From an uncultured Nitrospiraceae bacterium (GTDB lineage: Bacteria; Nitrospirota; Thermodesulfovibrionia; Thermodesulfovibrionales; Dissulfurispiraceae), in contig CAIJNL010000018.1 in NCBI GenBank assembly GCA_903822005.1, positions 1 to 64,000 on the forward strand: 64,000 nucleotides of DNA, written 5' to 3'. Below, piece by piece: positions 45,543 to 55,432 of this stretch (the stretch's first letter is position 1; the number at the start of each line of letters is the position of its first letter). Under the pieces are notes generated by a model that was not told the origin of the DNA, did not search any database, and saw only the letters and a list, made by a program, of their open reading frames with translations. A program made the translations under genes and the position numbers.

Positions 45543-46697
45543 TTATATCCCGGCAGCCTTTTTCATCGCTGCTGCCATATCTGTCTTCTCCCAGGTAAAT
45601 TCCGGCTCGGTCCTGCCGAAGTGGCCGTAGGCCGCGGTCTTCTTATAAATCGGCCGCCTCAGGTTGAGTTTGTCGATGATGGCCTTGGGAGTCATATCGA
45701 AATTTTTCTGAATAAGCTTCGCGATTTCCGAATCTCCGATCTTGCCCGTTCCGAAGGTATCCACAAAGACCGATACCGGTTCGGGTACGCCTATGGCATA
45801 CGCAAGCTGAATCTCGCACTTCGAGGCGATGCCAGCGGCTATGATGTTCTTTGCGATATAGCGCGCCATATACGATGCCGAGCGGTCGACCTTTGAGGGG
45901 TCTTTACCCGAGAAGCAGCCGCCGCCATGGCTTCCGACGCCGCCGTAGGTATCAACAATGATCTTTCTGCCGGTCAGGCCGGTATCGCCCTGCGGACCTC
46001 CGACAACAAAGCGGCCGGTCGGATTAATGTGATAGACCACGTTCTCTTCATCAAGCAGCTCAGGCGGAATGACCGGCTTGATTACCTTCTCAATGATGTC
46101 TTCCCTGATCTCTTTCAGGGTTACATCAGGGCTGTGTTGTGTCGAAATAACAATAGTGCGCACCTTGTACGGCTTGTCATCCCTGTATTCGATCGAGACC
46201 TGTGACTTGCCGTCAGGCCTCAAATAACTCAGCACGTCCGACCTGCGCACATCGGTAAGTTTGCGGGTAAGCTTGTGCGCGAGCATTATGGTCATCGGCA
46301 TCAGTTCTGGAGTCTCATCGCACGCATACCCGAACATAAGGCCCTGGTCTCCGGCGCCCCCGACATCAACACCCATGGCGATGTCGCCCGACTGTTTATC
46401 GATAGAGGTAATGACGGCGCATGTCTCGAAGTCAAAGCCGTATTTTGCCCTCGTGTATCCGATCTCCTTTATCGTCTCGCGAACTATGTCCGGTATATGG
46501 ACATAGCAGTTGGTAGTAATTTCGCCGGCCACAAAAGCCATTCCGGTCGTGACAAGGCATTCGCAGGCTACCCGTGCAAAAGGGTCCTGTGCGATGATCG
46601 CATCGAGAACACCGTCGGATATCTGGTCCGCGATCTTGTCAGGATGGCCCTCCGTCACCGACTCTGACGTAAAAAGATAGTTTCTGCCATTTGCCAT
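45543..46697 (-). CDS. metK: S-adenosylmethionine synthetase
   Basis: 384 residues, full length. [14 protein letters not shown] near residue 14 holds the ATP-binding His and Asp; [12 protein letters not shown] and [17 protein letters not shown] are the other diagnostic segments. It makes SAM from methionine and ATP. I looked for a SAM riboswitch in the 70-base leader and found no room or pattern for one. Confidence 0.97.
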   Translation of the reverse strand: MANGRNYLFTSESVTEGHPDKIADQISDGVLDAIIAQDPFARVACECLVTTGMAFVAGEITTNCYVHIPDIVRETIKEIGYTRAKYGFDFETCAVITSIDKQSGDIAMGVDVGGAGDQGLMFGYACDETPELMPMTIMLAHKLTRKLTDVRRSDVLSYLRPDGKSQVSIEYRDDKPYKVRTIVISTQHSPDVTLKEIREDIIEKVIKPVIPPELLDEENVVYHINPTGRFVVGGPQGDTGLTGRKIIVDTYGGVGSHGGGCFSGKDPSKVDRSASYMARYIAKNIIAAGIASKCEIQLAYAIGVPEPVSVFVDTFGTGKIGDSEIAKLIQKNFDMTPKAIIDKLNLRRPIYKKTAAYGHFGRTEPEFTWEKTDMAAAMKKAAGI

Positions 46698-46767
46698 GGC
46701 GCACCCCCTATATACAATTATTATTTAATACCATTTACTGATGAACTGCCTGTGTTGCCCTGTATAT

Positions 46768-47784
46768 CTAGTTTGCAGTCAGGACTTCCGCTATCTGCAC
46801 TGCATTCAGGGCCGCGCCTTTCAGCAGATTGTCCGAGACTACCCACATGTTGATGCCGTTGCTGATCGACTCGTCCTCGCGAATCCTGCCGACAAACACC
46901 TCGTCCTTTCCGTCACAGTGCAATGGCAACGGATAAATATTCTTTTCGGGCGCGTCGACTACTATCACGCCCGGAGCCGCCGCAAGCAGTTCCCTGACCT
47001 TGTTGGCGCTGAGCTTCTTTTCGGTCTCTATGTTCACCGACTCGGAATGGCCCCTCAAAACAGGTACGCGCACCGTTGTCGCGGTAACTTTTATCGACTG
47101 GTCTCCCATTATTTTCTTGGTCTCGTCGACCATCTTCATTTCTTCCTTGGTATAACCGTTCTCCAGGAACTTGTCAATGTGGGGAAGCACGTTAAAGGCG
47201 ATCTGGTGCGGATAAACCTTGCACTCCGCCTCGCGGAAATTGAGCAGATCGGCCGTCTGCTTCATGAGCTCGTCCATCGCCTTCTTGCCTGTGCCCGAAA
47301 CGGCCTGGAAAGTAGTTACCACCACGCGTTTTATCCTGGCGGCATCATGCACCGGTTTTAAGGCCACTACCATCTGGATGGTCGAACAGTTAGGGTTGGC
47401 TATGATGCCCTTGTGCCATGAAAGATCGTGGGCATTAACTTCGGGTACTACTAGCGGCACTGTCGGGTCCATCCGCCACTGGCTTGAATTGTCGATGACC
47501 ACGCAGCCCGAGGCAGCGGCAACCGGCGCCCAGATCTTGGACCTTTCCCCTCCGGCTGAAAAAAGGGCTATATCAATACCCTTAAAGGAATTCTCATTAA
47601 TGCTCTCTACCGTAATATCTTTCCCCCTGAATTTCAGCTTTTTCCCGGCCGAATTCTCGGAGGCAAAGAACCTGATCTTGTCTACGGGAAAATTGCGCTT
47701 TTCAAGCGTTTCGATCATTTCGTTGCCTACCGCTCCGGTGGCCCCGACCACTGCTACCACATATTTCTCTTTTTTCTGCAACAT
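46768..47784 (-). CDS. asd: Aspartate-semialdehyde dehydrogenase
   Basis: About 338 residues from ATG 47784, where AAGGAG lies 7 bases upstream and homology begins (VVAVVGATGAVG). NPNCSTIQ holds the catalytic Cys; SGTGKKAMDEL and PHQIAFNVLPH are further marks. It reduces aspartyl phosphate to the semialdehyde for Lys, Thr and Met synthesis. It leads asd-metK-ahcY, so methionine precursor and SAM turnover are grouped. Confidence 0.96.
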   Translation of the reverse strand: MLQKKEKYVVAVVGATGAVGNEMIETLEKRNFPVDKIRFFASENSAGKKLKFRGKDITVESINENSFKGIDIALFSAGGERSKIWAPVAAASGCVVIDNSSQWRMDPTVPLVVPEVNAHDLSWHKGIIANPNCSTIQMVVALKPVHDAARIKRVVVTTFQAVSGTGKKAMDELMKQTADLLNFREAECKVYPHQIAFNVLPHIDKFLENGYTKEEMKMVDETKKIMGDQSIKVTATTVRVPVLRGHSESVNIETEKKLSANKVRELLAAAPGVIVVDAPEKNIYPLPLHCDGKDEVFVGRIREDESISNGINMWVVSDNLLKGAALNAVQIAEVLTAN

Positions 47785-47886
47785 ATGCCTGCTCCTTATA
47801 TCCCGGGACGTCAGCCCCGGCTTGATTAGTACCAATCTTTGCTATAATGAACCAGTATTATAAATCTTTTATATGGTAATTTTCCA

Positions 47887-48834
47887 ATGAAAAAAGTCCT
47901 CCTCCTCATAGGCCCGACCGGCGCGGGCAAGACCGCGGCCTCGCTCCTGCTGGCGGGGCGGCTCAAGACTGAAATAATCAGTGCTGATTCAATGCAGATA
48001 TACAGGAAAATGGACATTGGCACCGCAAAACCGACTACAGAAGAAATGCGCTTGGTCAGGCACCATATGATCGATATAGTTGACCCGTGGGAGCCTTACA
48101 GCACCGGCAGGTATATCGAAGAGGTCAGACCTGTTATAGAGGGCCTCCTTGAGAGGAAGCTTCTGCCGCTGATCACAGGCGGCACCGGTCTTTATGTAAA
48201 GGCCATGACCCGCGGTATATTCGGCGGACCGGCCGCTGACTGGGACCTCCGCGAGGAACTTATGGCAGAGGAATCGGATGAACCCGGCATACTGCATCGC
48301 AGGCTCTCCGTGACCGACCCCGAGGCCGCTGCCAGGATAGGGCCAAAAGACCTGCGCAGGATTGTCAGGGCCCTCGAAGTCGGCCTGCTTGGAGACTCGG
48401 CAATGTCAAGGATGCAGGCAGAAAATACAGAAAAACTTCCTTTTGACTTCGTGAAGGTCGGGCTCACTCGCGAGCGGTCAGAGCTCTACCCGATGATCGA
48501 CCGCCGGGTGGACCAGATGATGCAGCAGGGGCTGCTTGATGAGGTAAGTGATGTTATTGCCGCTATCCGCAGACATAATACCGGTCCGCTTGCCGGGATA
48601 TCGGCACTTCAGGCAATAGGATATAAGGAGCTTATTCAGCACCTCGAAGGGGAGATGTCCCTTGCTGATGCAGTCGAACTGATAAAAAAGCGTTCCAGAA
48701 ACTATGCCAAACGGCAGTTCACCTGGTTTAGAAAAGAGGAGGGCATCAGCTGGATCGACATGACCGGAATCAATAATCCCGAAGATGCTGGAATTAAAGC
48801 AGCTACTTTAATTGAGAAACTCTGCGGAATTTAA
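47887..48834 (+). CDS. miaA: tRNA dimethylallyltransferase
   Basis: 315 residues, full length. P-loop GPTGAGKTA at the N-terminus, SADSMQIYRKMDIGTAKP and GGTGLYVKA in the middle, and SRNYAKRQFTWFR near the end. It adds a dimethylallyl group to A37 of tRNAs reading UNN codons. Hfq, often its neighbour in other genomes, is elsewhere in the window (59170). Divergent from asd. Confidence 0.96.
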   Translation: MKKVLLLIGPTGAGKTAASLLLAGRLKTEIISADSMQIYRKMDIGTAKPTTEEMRLVRHHMIDIVDPWEPYSTGRYIEEVRPVIEGLLERKLLPLITGGTGLYVKAMTRGIFGGPAADWDLREELMAEESDEPGILHRRLSVTDPEAAARIGPKDLRRIVRALEVGLLGDSAMSRMQAENTEKLPFDFVKVGLTRERSELYPMIDRRVDQMMQQGLLDEVSDVIAAIRRHNTGPLAGISALQAIGYKELIQHLEGEMSLADAVELIKKRSRNYAKRQFTWFRKEEGISWIDMTGINNPEDAGIKAATLIEKLCGI

Positions 48835-48877
48835 CCGGTCATTAAGGCCGCGGGCGGGCGGCGGGTGTCGGATAGGT

Positions 48878-49114
48878 TTACGGCTGTATGGCAGACTCTC
48901 TTTTAGAGCGCAGATACAGGGTTTCGACCCGCTTTCTCGCCCACGGAGTTTTTCTCAGAAACGTCAAGCTGGACTTTATGCTCGGATTACTCGTAAAGCA
49001 ATTGATGTCTATGAGTCTTCCAAGTTCATTCCATCCGTAGCGTTCTACCAGCTGGCCAAGCAGCATTTCGAGTGTAATGCCATGAAGCGGATTTTTAGGT
49101 TGCTGGTCAGTCAT
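48878..49114 (-). CDS. VF530-family (DUF2132) small protein
   Basis: 78 residues. [20 protein letters not shown] and [18 protein letters not shown] are the two conserved blocks of the VF530/DUF2132 family, a small four-helix protein thought to bind DNA. Full length. It is followed in the same direction of reading by nothing; the GRAM-like gene lies upstream. Confidence 0.85.
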   Translation of the reverse strand: MTDQQPKNPLHGITLEMLLGQLVERYGWNELGRLIDINCFTSNPSIKSSLTFLRKTPWARKRVETLYLRSKRESAIQP

Positions 49115-49144
49115 ATGCCTCAGGATTCCCTTCCGTGCCCCACG

Positions 49145-49492
49145 CTATGATCCGGGGGCCAGTACGCGGCCAGCCAAAGCCATCTCTGCCCGTATGGCCT
49201 CAATCCATTGATTCCTCTCGCGCACTACAAATCTGTAATGCTCATTCCTGTCATCGATAATCTTTAATTCGTTTGGGATAATGAAATATGTCTTCCCGCC
49301 ACGGACTTCCCTGATCTGTTTCAGCGCGACAGACGTCTCATTAACATAGACATTCCCGTGTATGTACCCCACAAACAGCAGTCTCTGGTTCGTTAAATAC
49401 AGTGCCCCGAATAATGACTCCCTGCCAAGGTACATATTGGCCAATCCTTTTCTAGTCAACTTTTCGTCCTTTAGAGGAGTAAAGCTATACAT
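49145..49492 (-). CDS. GRAM/PH-like domain protein
   Basis: 115 residues. LFGALYLTNQRLLFVGYIHG and WIEAIRAEM give the strand-plus-C-terminal-helix pattern of GRAM/bacterial PH domains. No membrane segment. These domains bind lipids or act as protein adaptors; the partner is unknown. It lies 30 bases upstream of the VF530 gene on the same strand, so they may share a transcript. Confidence 0.72.
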   Translation of the reverse strand: MYSFTPLKDEKLTRKGLANMYLGRESLFGALYLTNQRLLFVGYIHGNVYVNETSVALKQIREVRGGKTYFIIPNELKIIDDRNEHYRFVVRERNQWIEAIRAEMALAGRVLAPGS

Positions 49493-49693
49493 GTCCCTCC
49501 TGTGTTAGGGTTATCAAATCGTTTGGTTAAAGCGGCTTTCTTAATTGTAGCATGTAAGGCTCCCGCAGAATAGTTCGGGAATCTCTCCGCCCGTTTTTAT
49601 GCTGTCAGGGACCACAAACTGCAATCGCAAAATGGACTGTTTTCTGTTTCAGCGAATATAATAATCGGAGTTATAACAGGCGGGAGGGGCAAT

Positions 49694-50581
49694 ATGAAAC
49701 TGGGTTTTGTTGGTTTGGGTAAAATGGGCAGGCATATGGCCATGAATCTGCTGAAGAGCGGCAATGAACTCGTCGTAACGGATATAAATGCCGATGCTTT
49801 TCCGGAATTTAAAGAAAAAGGCGCCCGTACTACCGCGCGGATGGACGAAATCGCACAGTCTGATATCATCTTCCTCAGCCTGCCGGACAGCCGAATTGTA
49901 AAGGATGTTCTTTTCGGAGAAAATGGGCTTGCGCTCAACCTCAGGAAAGGTCAGATTGTGGTCGACCTGAGTACAATCACCTATTCATGCACACTCGAGA
50001 TATCAAGACAGCTTGGAGAACTCGGCATCGGATTCCTGGACGCACCTGTTTCAGGCCTGGAATCCCGGGCCAAAGATGCGACCCTCACAGTAATGTGCGG
50101 CGGCAGCCCAGAAGTGTTCGAAAAGGTAAAGCCATGCCTTGACTGCATGGGCAACAACATCCTTTACATGGGCGTTACTGGAAACGGACAGCTCGCCAAA
50201 CTGGTCAACCAGCTGCTCTACGATATCAACATGGCGGCCCTGGCAGAAATTCTGCCCATGGCCGTGAAGATGGGACTCGATCCCGAGACGATCGGCAAGG
50301 TCATTAACAGCGGTACGGGAAGGAGCCTTGCATCAGAATTTTTCATCCCGAGAATCCTGAAGGGAAGCTTCTCTGAATCCTATCCTCTCGAAAAAGCATA
50401 CAAAGATCTGGTGAGCGGCGCTGAAATATCGGCCAACCTTGGAATTCCGCTGCCTGTGCTGCATGCAGCGACCACTACATACCAGATGGCCCTGCTCAAG
50501 GGCCTCGGTGACAGGGATAAAGGGGCCATGATCTGCGTCTTCGAGGAATTGCTGGGGGTCAAATACCGAAGCAGGCAATAA
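49694..50581 (+). CDS. Beta-hydroxyacid dehydrogenase (3-hydroxyisobutyrate dehydrogenase-like)
   Basis: 295 residues. N-terminal Rossmann loop GFVGLGKMGRHMA, then FLDAPVSGLESRAKDATLT as the substrate loop and GNGQLAKLVNQLL with the catalytic Lys. The family oxidises 3-hydroxyisobutyrate, tartronate semialdehyde, glyoxylate or succinic semialdehyde with NAD(P). The specificity is open. It is 92 bases upstream of an ilvD-type gene on the same strand, so a joint role in hydroxyacid or branched-chain metabolism is possible. Confidence 0.87.
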   Translation: MKLGFVGLGKMGRHMAMNLLKSGNELVVTDINADAFPEFKEKGARTTARMDEIAQSDIIFLSLPDSRIVKDVLFGENGLALNLRKGQIVVDLSTITYSCTLEISRQLGELGIGFLDAPVSGLESRAKDATLTVMCGGSPEVFEKVKPCLDCMGNNILYMGVTGNGQLAKLVNQLLYDINMAALAEILPMAVKMGLDPETIGKVINSGTGRSLASEFFIPRILKGSFSESYPLEKAYKDLVSGAEISANLGIPLPVLHAATTTYQMALLKGLGDRDKGAMICVFEELLGVKYRSRQ

Positions 50582-50673
50582 ACTTACTGTAGTCCCTGAC
50601 GGTTTTTTCAAACTTGCCGGCGCGGGACGGATGAAGCCTTAAAGATTCAAATTAAATGAAAGGGGATATTGTG

Positions 50674-52344
50674 ATGACGCGAAGAGGAAACGAAAAAGAT
50701 ATGATGGAGGCCTATTTCATCGGGTTGATGAGTTCCGTTGGATACAGGAAAAAAGATATCGCAAAACCCATAATCGGGATTGTCAATTCATGGACCGATG
50801 TAAATCCGGGGCATAAGCCCCTTGCCCAGCTGGTCGGGTATGTCAAAGAGGGAATCTGGGCAGCTGGCGGCACGCCGGCCGAATTCAATGTGCCGGCGCC
50901 CTGTGACGGAATGGCCCAGGGCAGCGGGATGCACTATATACTGCCCCAGCGGGACCTGATCGCGGCCTCCATCGAGACGATGGTTGAGGCACACGGGTTT
51001 GACGGTCTCGTCTTTCTGGGGTCCTGCGACAAAATCATACCAGGCATGCTCATGGCAGGGGCGCACCTGGACCTGCCCGCGATCTATCTGACTGTAGGAG
51101 CAATGCTCCCTTATTGTGAGGGCGGCAAGGTATTTGTTACATCTGATCTGAAGGAGGCCATCGGAAAGCGCAAGAGCGGGGAGATCGACGAAGAGACTTT
51201 CGACCGCTGGAGGACAAATATGTGCGCCTCAGGCGGCACCTGTTCGATGTACGGCACCGCCAACACCATGGGCGCTTTTCTGGAAGCGACAGGCGTTGCT
51301 CCTTTTGGCTCATCTACAATGCTTTTCTGTGACGGCGAAAAATTCAGACAGGCGCGTGATGTGGGTGAACGTATCGTAGAACTCGTAAAAGAGGACAAGA
51401 AGTTGTCTTTCTTCCTTAATGAAAGCTCCCTGACAAATGGAATAAAACATGTCTCGGCAACCGGCGGATCGACTAACGCCGTGCTGCATACTATGGCCCT
51501 GGCCCGTGTAATGGGTTCCAGTCTTACACTTCAGCAATTCGATGCGATACAAGCTTCGGTGCCGGTAATCGCAAAGTTCAAACCCTCAGCTGATATCAAT
51601 ATCAGCGATTTTCACCAGGCAGGCGGCGTTCCTGCGGTGCTTTCGACCATCCGGGATTTTCTGGACCTCAAAGTATCCCTTGTCATGGGGGGCACCCTTG
51701 AAGAATATCTTGCAAAATATAAATTCCCAGTTGACCGTAAGGTTATCCGTCCTGTCACAGAACCCCTGCAGGAAGGGGGCTGCTTCTCGATTCTTTCTGG
51801 TAACCTTGCGCCAAAAGGCGCAGTAGTGAAAAAAACAGGTGTGGACCCTAAAATGCATCGTCATATTGGCCCTGCCGTTGTTTTTGATTCAGAAGAAGAG
51901 GTCCGTTTCCATCTCCTTAACAAAAAAGTCGAGCCCGGGTCTGTGCTGGTGATCCGCTATGAGGGACCGAGGGGAGGCCCGGGGATGAGAGAGTTGTCCA
52001 TTCCCGCGGCCATGCTGGTAGGCATGGGTCTGCACACATCCGTGGCCATGATTACTGACGGTCGCTTTTCGGGCGCCACGAGGGGTCCGTGCGTTGGACA
52101 TATTGCCCCCGAGGCCTGGGCTGGAGGACCGCTCGCACTTGTCAAAGACGGGGACATCATAGAGATAAATCTTGCGGAGAAAAAACTCGAGATCAAGGTC
52201 TCACCCCAGGAACTTGAAAAAAGGAAAGCGACGGTACAGAGACCCGAACGCAAACTCAGAGGAGCTTTGGCAGCCTACAGGGCCGGAGTCGGTGGTGCTG
52301 ATGAAGGAGCTGTCTGGCTTTACCGCACCGACTGGCAGGAATAA
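50674..52344 (+). CDS. ilvD: Dihydroxy-acid dehydratase (IlvD/Edd family)
   Basis: 556 residues from ATG 50674, supported by AAAGGGGA upstream; another ATG at 50656 is in frame. Cluster-binding Cys residues are in [10 protein letters not shown] and CASGGTC; the C-terminal [11 protein letters not shown] is the family signature. It dehydrates 2,3-dihydroxy acids in Val/Ile/Leu synthesis. With the hydroxyacid dehydrogenase upstream, a sugar-acid dehydratase role is an alternative. A strong hairpin follows at 52370. Confidence 0.88.
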   Translation: MTRRGNEKDMMEAYFIGLMSSVGYRKKDIAKPIIGIVNSWTDVNPGHKPLAQLVGYVKEGIWAAGGTPAEFNVPAPCDGMAQGSGMHYILPQRDLIAASIETMVEAHGFDGLVFLGSCDKIIPGMLMAGAHLDLPAIYLTVGAMLPYCEGGKVFVTSDLKEAIGKRKSGEIDEETFDRWRTNMCASGGTCSMYGTANTMGAFLEATGVAPFGSSTMLFCDGEKFRQARDVGERIVELVKEDKKLSFFLNESSLTNGIKHVSATGGSTNAVLHTMALARVMGSSLTLQQFDAIQASVPVIAKFKPSADINISDFHQAGGVPAVLSTIRDFLDLKVSLVMGGTLEEYLAKYKFPVDRKVIRPVTEPLQEGGCFSILSGNLAPKGAVVKKTGVDPKMHRHIGPAVVFDSEEEVRFHLLNKKVEPGSVLVIRYEGPRGGPGMRELSIPAAMLVGMGLHTSVAMITDGRFSGATRGPCVGHIAPEAWAGGPLALVKDGDIIEINLAEKKLEIKVSPQELEKRKATVQRPERKLRGALAAYRAGVGGADEGAVWLYRTDWQE

Positions 52345-52369
52345 AATCCTGTCGAACCTGGTATAAGTA

Positions 52370-52402
52370 TCGGGCGCAGGAACGCATGTCTCCTGCGCCC
52401 GA
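52370..52402. terminator. GC-rich hairpin between convergent ilvD and hydrolase genes
   Basis: Perfect 12-base stem TCGGGCGCAGGA/TCCTGCGCCCGA with a 9-base loop. It is 25 bases after ilvD and 10 bases after the convergent hydrolase gene. It lacks a U-tract on either side, so it would be a weak intrinsic terminator or an mRNA end-stabiliser. Confidence 0.55.
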
Positions 52403-52412
52403 ATTCAAATCG

Positions 52413-53219
52413 CTATTTACTGAAAATCTCGCCAAAGAATTTCTTCATCTCATTCCATGACTCTTTGTCGGCCTTTGCGTTATAAGCCAGGGGAAGATTA
52501 TATTTTTTCCCCAGTGCGCTGGCATCGGGGTTGGTAAACGCGTGAACAGCCCCCGGATAGCTGATGATCTGAAAATCTGCTTTGGCATCAGTCATCTCTT
52601 TCCTGAAAGCTTCCACTGCCTCCGCGGGTACGAACTTGTCATCGGCTCCCGTATATACGCGGATCTTTGCCTTTATCATGCCTGGCTCGGCCGGCTTCAC
52701 AGCACCCAGGCTGCCATGGAAACTGACGACTCCCTCGAGATCTATGCCCTGCCGCGCCATATTAAGAACTATGCCGCCGCCAAAGCAATAGCCTATGGCG
52801 GCCATGCGTCCGGGATCGACTGTAGGCTGTCTTTTCAAGAGTTCCATACCTGCAATAAACCGTGCCTTGCCGGTGTCGAAGTTCTTCATGACTTCCGAAG
52901 AAAACTTTTTGGCATCGTCAGGGTGAGTGGCCTGCTTTCCGTCTCCATACATGTCAATAGCCAGTGCGGTATATCCCAGTGCTGCGAGCATCTTTGCGCG
53001 ATTTCTTGTGTATTCATTCAGACCCCACCACTCATGCACCACAAGTACACCAGGACGAGCTCCTTTAATCTTGTCGTCATACGCAAGATACCCCTTCAGA
53101 ACCACTCCCTCTGCGGTATACGCTACATTTTTACCTATTACCTTTGCCTCTGCTGACGGCAGGCCGGTCACAAATAACAGCAACAACAGACCCGCCAGAA
53201 ACACTGCTAATTTTCTCAT
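52413..53219 (-). CDS. Exported dienelactone hydrolase family protein
   Basis: 268 residues. A signal peptide of about 25 residues ends near AEA. The catalytic triad is Cys in GYCFGGG, Asp in GADDKFVP and His in YPGAVHAFT; HEWWGLNEY is the conserved loop. The family hydrolyses dienelactones and other esters. The exported location is unusual for aromatic degradation, so the physiological substrate is open. Confidence 0.87.
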   Translation of the reverse strand: MRKLAVFLAGLLLLLFVTGLPSAEAKVIGKNVAYTAEGVVLKGYLAYDDKIKGARPGVLVVHEWWGLNEYTRNRAKMLAALGYTALAIDMYGDGKQATHPDDAKKFSSEVMKNFDTGKARFIAGMELLKRQPTVDPGRMAAIGYCFGGGIVLNMARQGIDLEGVVSFHGSLGAVKPAEPGMIKAKIRVYTGADDKFVPAEAVEAFRKEMTDAKADFQIISYPGAVHAFTNPDASALGKKYNLPLAYNAKADKESWNEMKKFFGEIFSK

Positions 53220-53353
53220 ACTGACCTCCCAGCGATGATTTTTTCTGGCATGACCAGACAGGGAGTACGTCAGCCGGTCTTGGTCTTCCTCGAGATAAGT
53301 GTATCAAGAAATGAAACGGAAGAAGAGATCTGTCGTGACCGGGCGGCCGGGCT

Positions 53354-54268
53354 TTACACGGCCCTTAACCCCATCCACAACCCCAAAGGCACGAAGACAA
53401 CGGCACAGAGGTTCCCGAGCAGCACGATAGCGGCGACCTTCTCGGGCTCCTGATTATACTGTTCAGCCACCACATAAGCGAGTACGGCGGGCGGCAGCGC
53501 GGCAAAGAGATACATCTGTCCGCGCTGGGTAGCGTCCAGTGGCAGTAGGCCGTCAAGCAGCCAGGCAACGACGAGTCCGGCAATTGGACAGACTGCCGCA
53601 CCAGCAAGACCGATATGCCAGCTTTTGAAACTGACATCTATCATACGCACGCCGAGCGCAAACAGCATGATCGGAATGCTGGTATCGCCAAGTAGCTTCA
53701 TTGCCGTGTACAACGGCCCTTCAAAATGAATACCTGCGACTGAAAATGCGACCCCGAGAATCGTGGCAATCATCATGGGACTGACGAGAAATTTGAAAAA
53801 AGAGGCATGTATGTCATGCCGCCCTGACTCAATTATCTTTATGCCCGCGGAAAAATATACGAGGTTGCAGGCCATTAAAAGCGCTACGGCAGAAGGCAGT
53901 GCCTGTGCCCCAAAGGCGAGTACTGCCAGAGGCAGCCCCATATTGCCGCAGTTGTTGTACATCATGGGCGGTACAAAGCTGCGGGCGTCATAGCCCAGCA
54001 GCCGCGCGACAGGCCAGGCAAGAAGACCGGAGCCGAGTGAAATGAGCACGCCGCCAAGGATCAGAAAACCGTTGTTGGCAAGGTCAAAGTCCTTTGCAGC
54101 GAGGGCTGTAAAGACCAGCAGAGGACAGAGCACGTCCATAGTGACCCGGTTCACGGCAGATATGTCGTTTCTTGCCTGTTCTCCGCGGATACGGGCGTAA
54201 GCGTATCCGATTCCCGCCATGAAAAATACCGGCAGGATGATTTCAATTATGCGTTCAACAAGGGCCAT
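53354..54268 (-). CDS. AEC-family (auxin efflux carrier-type) transporter
   Basis: 304 residues, about ten membrane helices in two halves. N-terminal ILPVFFMAGIGYAYARI, the PMMYNNCGNMGLPLAVLAFG motif and IPIMLFALG in the second half are family marks. Members export or import carboxylates such as malate, or amino acids; the substrate is unknown. Its start faces the smpB gene, which is on the same strand further upstream. Confidence 0.88.
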   Translation of the reverse strand: MALVERIIEIILPVFFMAGIGYAYARIRGEQARNDISAVNRVTMDVLCPLLVFTALAAKDFDLANNGFLILGGVLISLGSGLLAWPVARLLGYDARSFVPPMMYNNCGNMGLPLAVLAFGAQALPSAVALLMACNLVYFSAGIKIIESGRHDIHASFFKFLVSPMMIATILGVAFSVAGIHFEGPLYTAMKLLGDTSIPIMLFALGVRMIDVSFKSWHIGLAGAAVCPIAGLVVAWLLDGLLPLDATQRGQMYLFAALPPAVLAYVVAEQYNQEPEKVAAIVLLGNLCAVVFVPLGLWMGLRAV

Positions 54269-54378
54269 AAAAAGATTTCCTTTTAATCAGTTGATGCTGC
54301 GGTTAATCGTCAAAAAATTACTTGCTGAACGACAATGGCTGGTATTTATACCTGATCAGTCATATCCTGTCCGGGAGA

Positions 54379-54828
54379 CTATCTGTTTTTGCTCTTCATC
54401 GCCTTGTCGATCTCGCGATTGGCCTCTCTCTCTTTAATCGCGTCCCTCTTTTCATATTCTCTCTTGCCTTTGGCCAGCCCGACCTCGACCTTGGCGCGGC
54501 CTTCCTTAAAGTAGATCTTCAACGGGATCAGGGTGTATCCCTTTTGGGCCATCTTTCCCTGCAGCCTGGCGATCTCTTTTTTGTGCATCAGGAGCTTTCT
54601 GGTGCGCACCGGGTCGTGGTTCATTATATTGCCGTGGCTGTAAGGGCTTATGTGGCAGTTCAGAAGAAAGGCCTCCATGTTCTTGATCAGGACATAGCTG
54701 TCCATCAGGTTAGCCTTGCCGTCCCTTAGTGACTTGACCTCGGTGCCTACCAGGGATATACCGGCCTCAATGGTGTCCTCTATGGAGTAGTCGTGATAGG
54801 CCTTTCTATTCTGACATACGATCTTCAT
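54379..54828 (-). CDS. smpB: tmRNA-binding protein SmpB
   Basis: 149 residues, full length. RKAYHDYSIEDTIEAGISL and GTEVKSLRDGKANL in the N-terminal barrel and the C-terminal tail KGKREYEKRDAIKERE, with the basic helix, are diagnostic. SmpB carries tmRNA to stalled ribosomes. The tmRNA 3' end is at 1-26 of this window. Confidence 0.96.
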   Translation of the reverse strand: MKIVCQNRKAYHDYSIEDTIEAGISLVGTEVKSLRDGKANLMDSYVLIKNMEAFLLNCHISPYSHGNIMNHDPVRTRKLLMHKKEIARLQGKMAQKGYTLIPLKIYFKEGRAKVEVGLAKGKREYEKRDAIKEREANREIDKAMKSKNR

Positions 54829-54998
54829 CGGTAATTATAGCATACCACCTTTCAGGCCTCGGACTACTGCTGATGACCTGCCGTCCATACTTCGGGGCTT
54901 TTGAGGCGCACCGGGCCGGGGGATTTCATTTAATGGTGTCAAATCGTTTATAATCCCTAATCCTGTTGTTTTAAATTGCGTATGGAGGAAATGCGGAC

Positions 54999-55421
54999 AT
55001 GAAAAAATTATTGGCTCTGGGCTTAATATTGCTGGTTTTTGTTATTGCCTGCGGGAAGAAAGAGGTCAAAAAGGCATCGCCGGATTCCGCGCTTTCTACT
55101 GAGGCCTTCGCCGTTGCAGAGAATCTCAGGCAGGCCTATATCAAGAATGACCGCGACCTGCTCGAAAGGAATACATCGAAACTCGGATATATCGGCATAG
55201 TCGGCGCGAGAAAAAGTTTTGACTCTGTTGAACTTACTTTTACGCCCGCCCTCGTAGAGCTCTATGGAGACTCGGTGCATCTTTATATCTCATGGAATGG
55301 GGTTTGGAAGCGTGGCGAGGAAACGTTTGAGGACAGGGGACTTGCTGTGTTCGTGCTGAAGGAAAAGCCGATGAAGCTCGATGAAATATTGAGGGCAAAC
55401 CCTTTCAACAAGCCCGAGTAA
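54999..55421 (+). CDS. Small lipoprotein of unknown function
   Basis: 140 residues. Lipobox VIAC at 15-18. The mature part is a small alpha/beta protein with a fold reminiscent of SnoaL/NTF2-like helices and strands (ENLRQAYIKNDRDLLER, then VHLYISWNGVWKRG). The match is from pattern only. It is divergent from smpB. A TGGAGGAAA ribosome binding site precedes the ATG. Confidence 0.7.
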   Translation: MKKLLALGLILLVFVIACGKKEVKKASPDSALSTEAFAVAENLRQAYIKNDRDLLERNTSKLGYIGIVGARKSFDSVELTFTPALVELYGDSVHLYISWNGVWKRGEETFEDRGLAVFVLKEKPMKLDEILRANPFNKPE

Positions 55422-55432
55422 CAGGCAGATAA

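Noticed and set aside
46698-46767. SAM riboswitch before metK
   Set aside because: Only 70 bases and no k-turn or core pattern visible; the same holds for the asd leader at 47785-47886.
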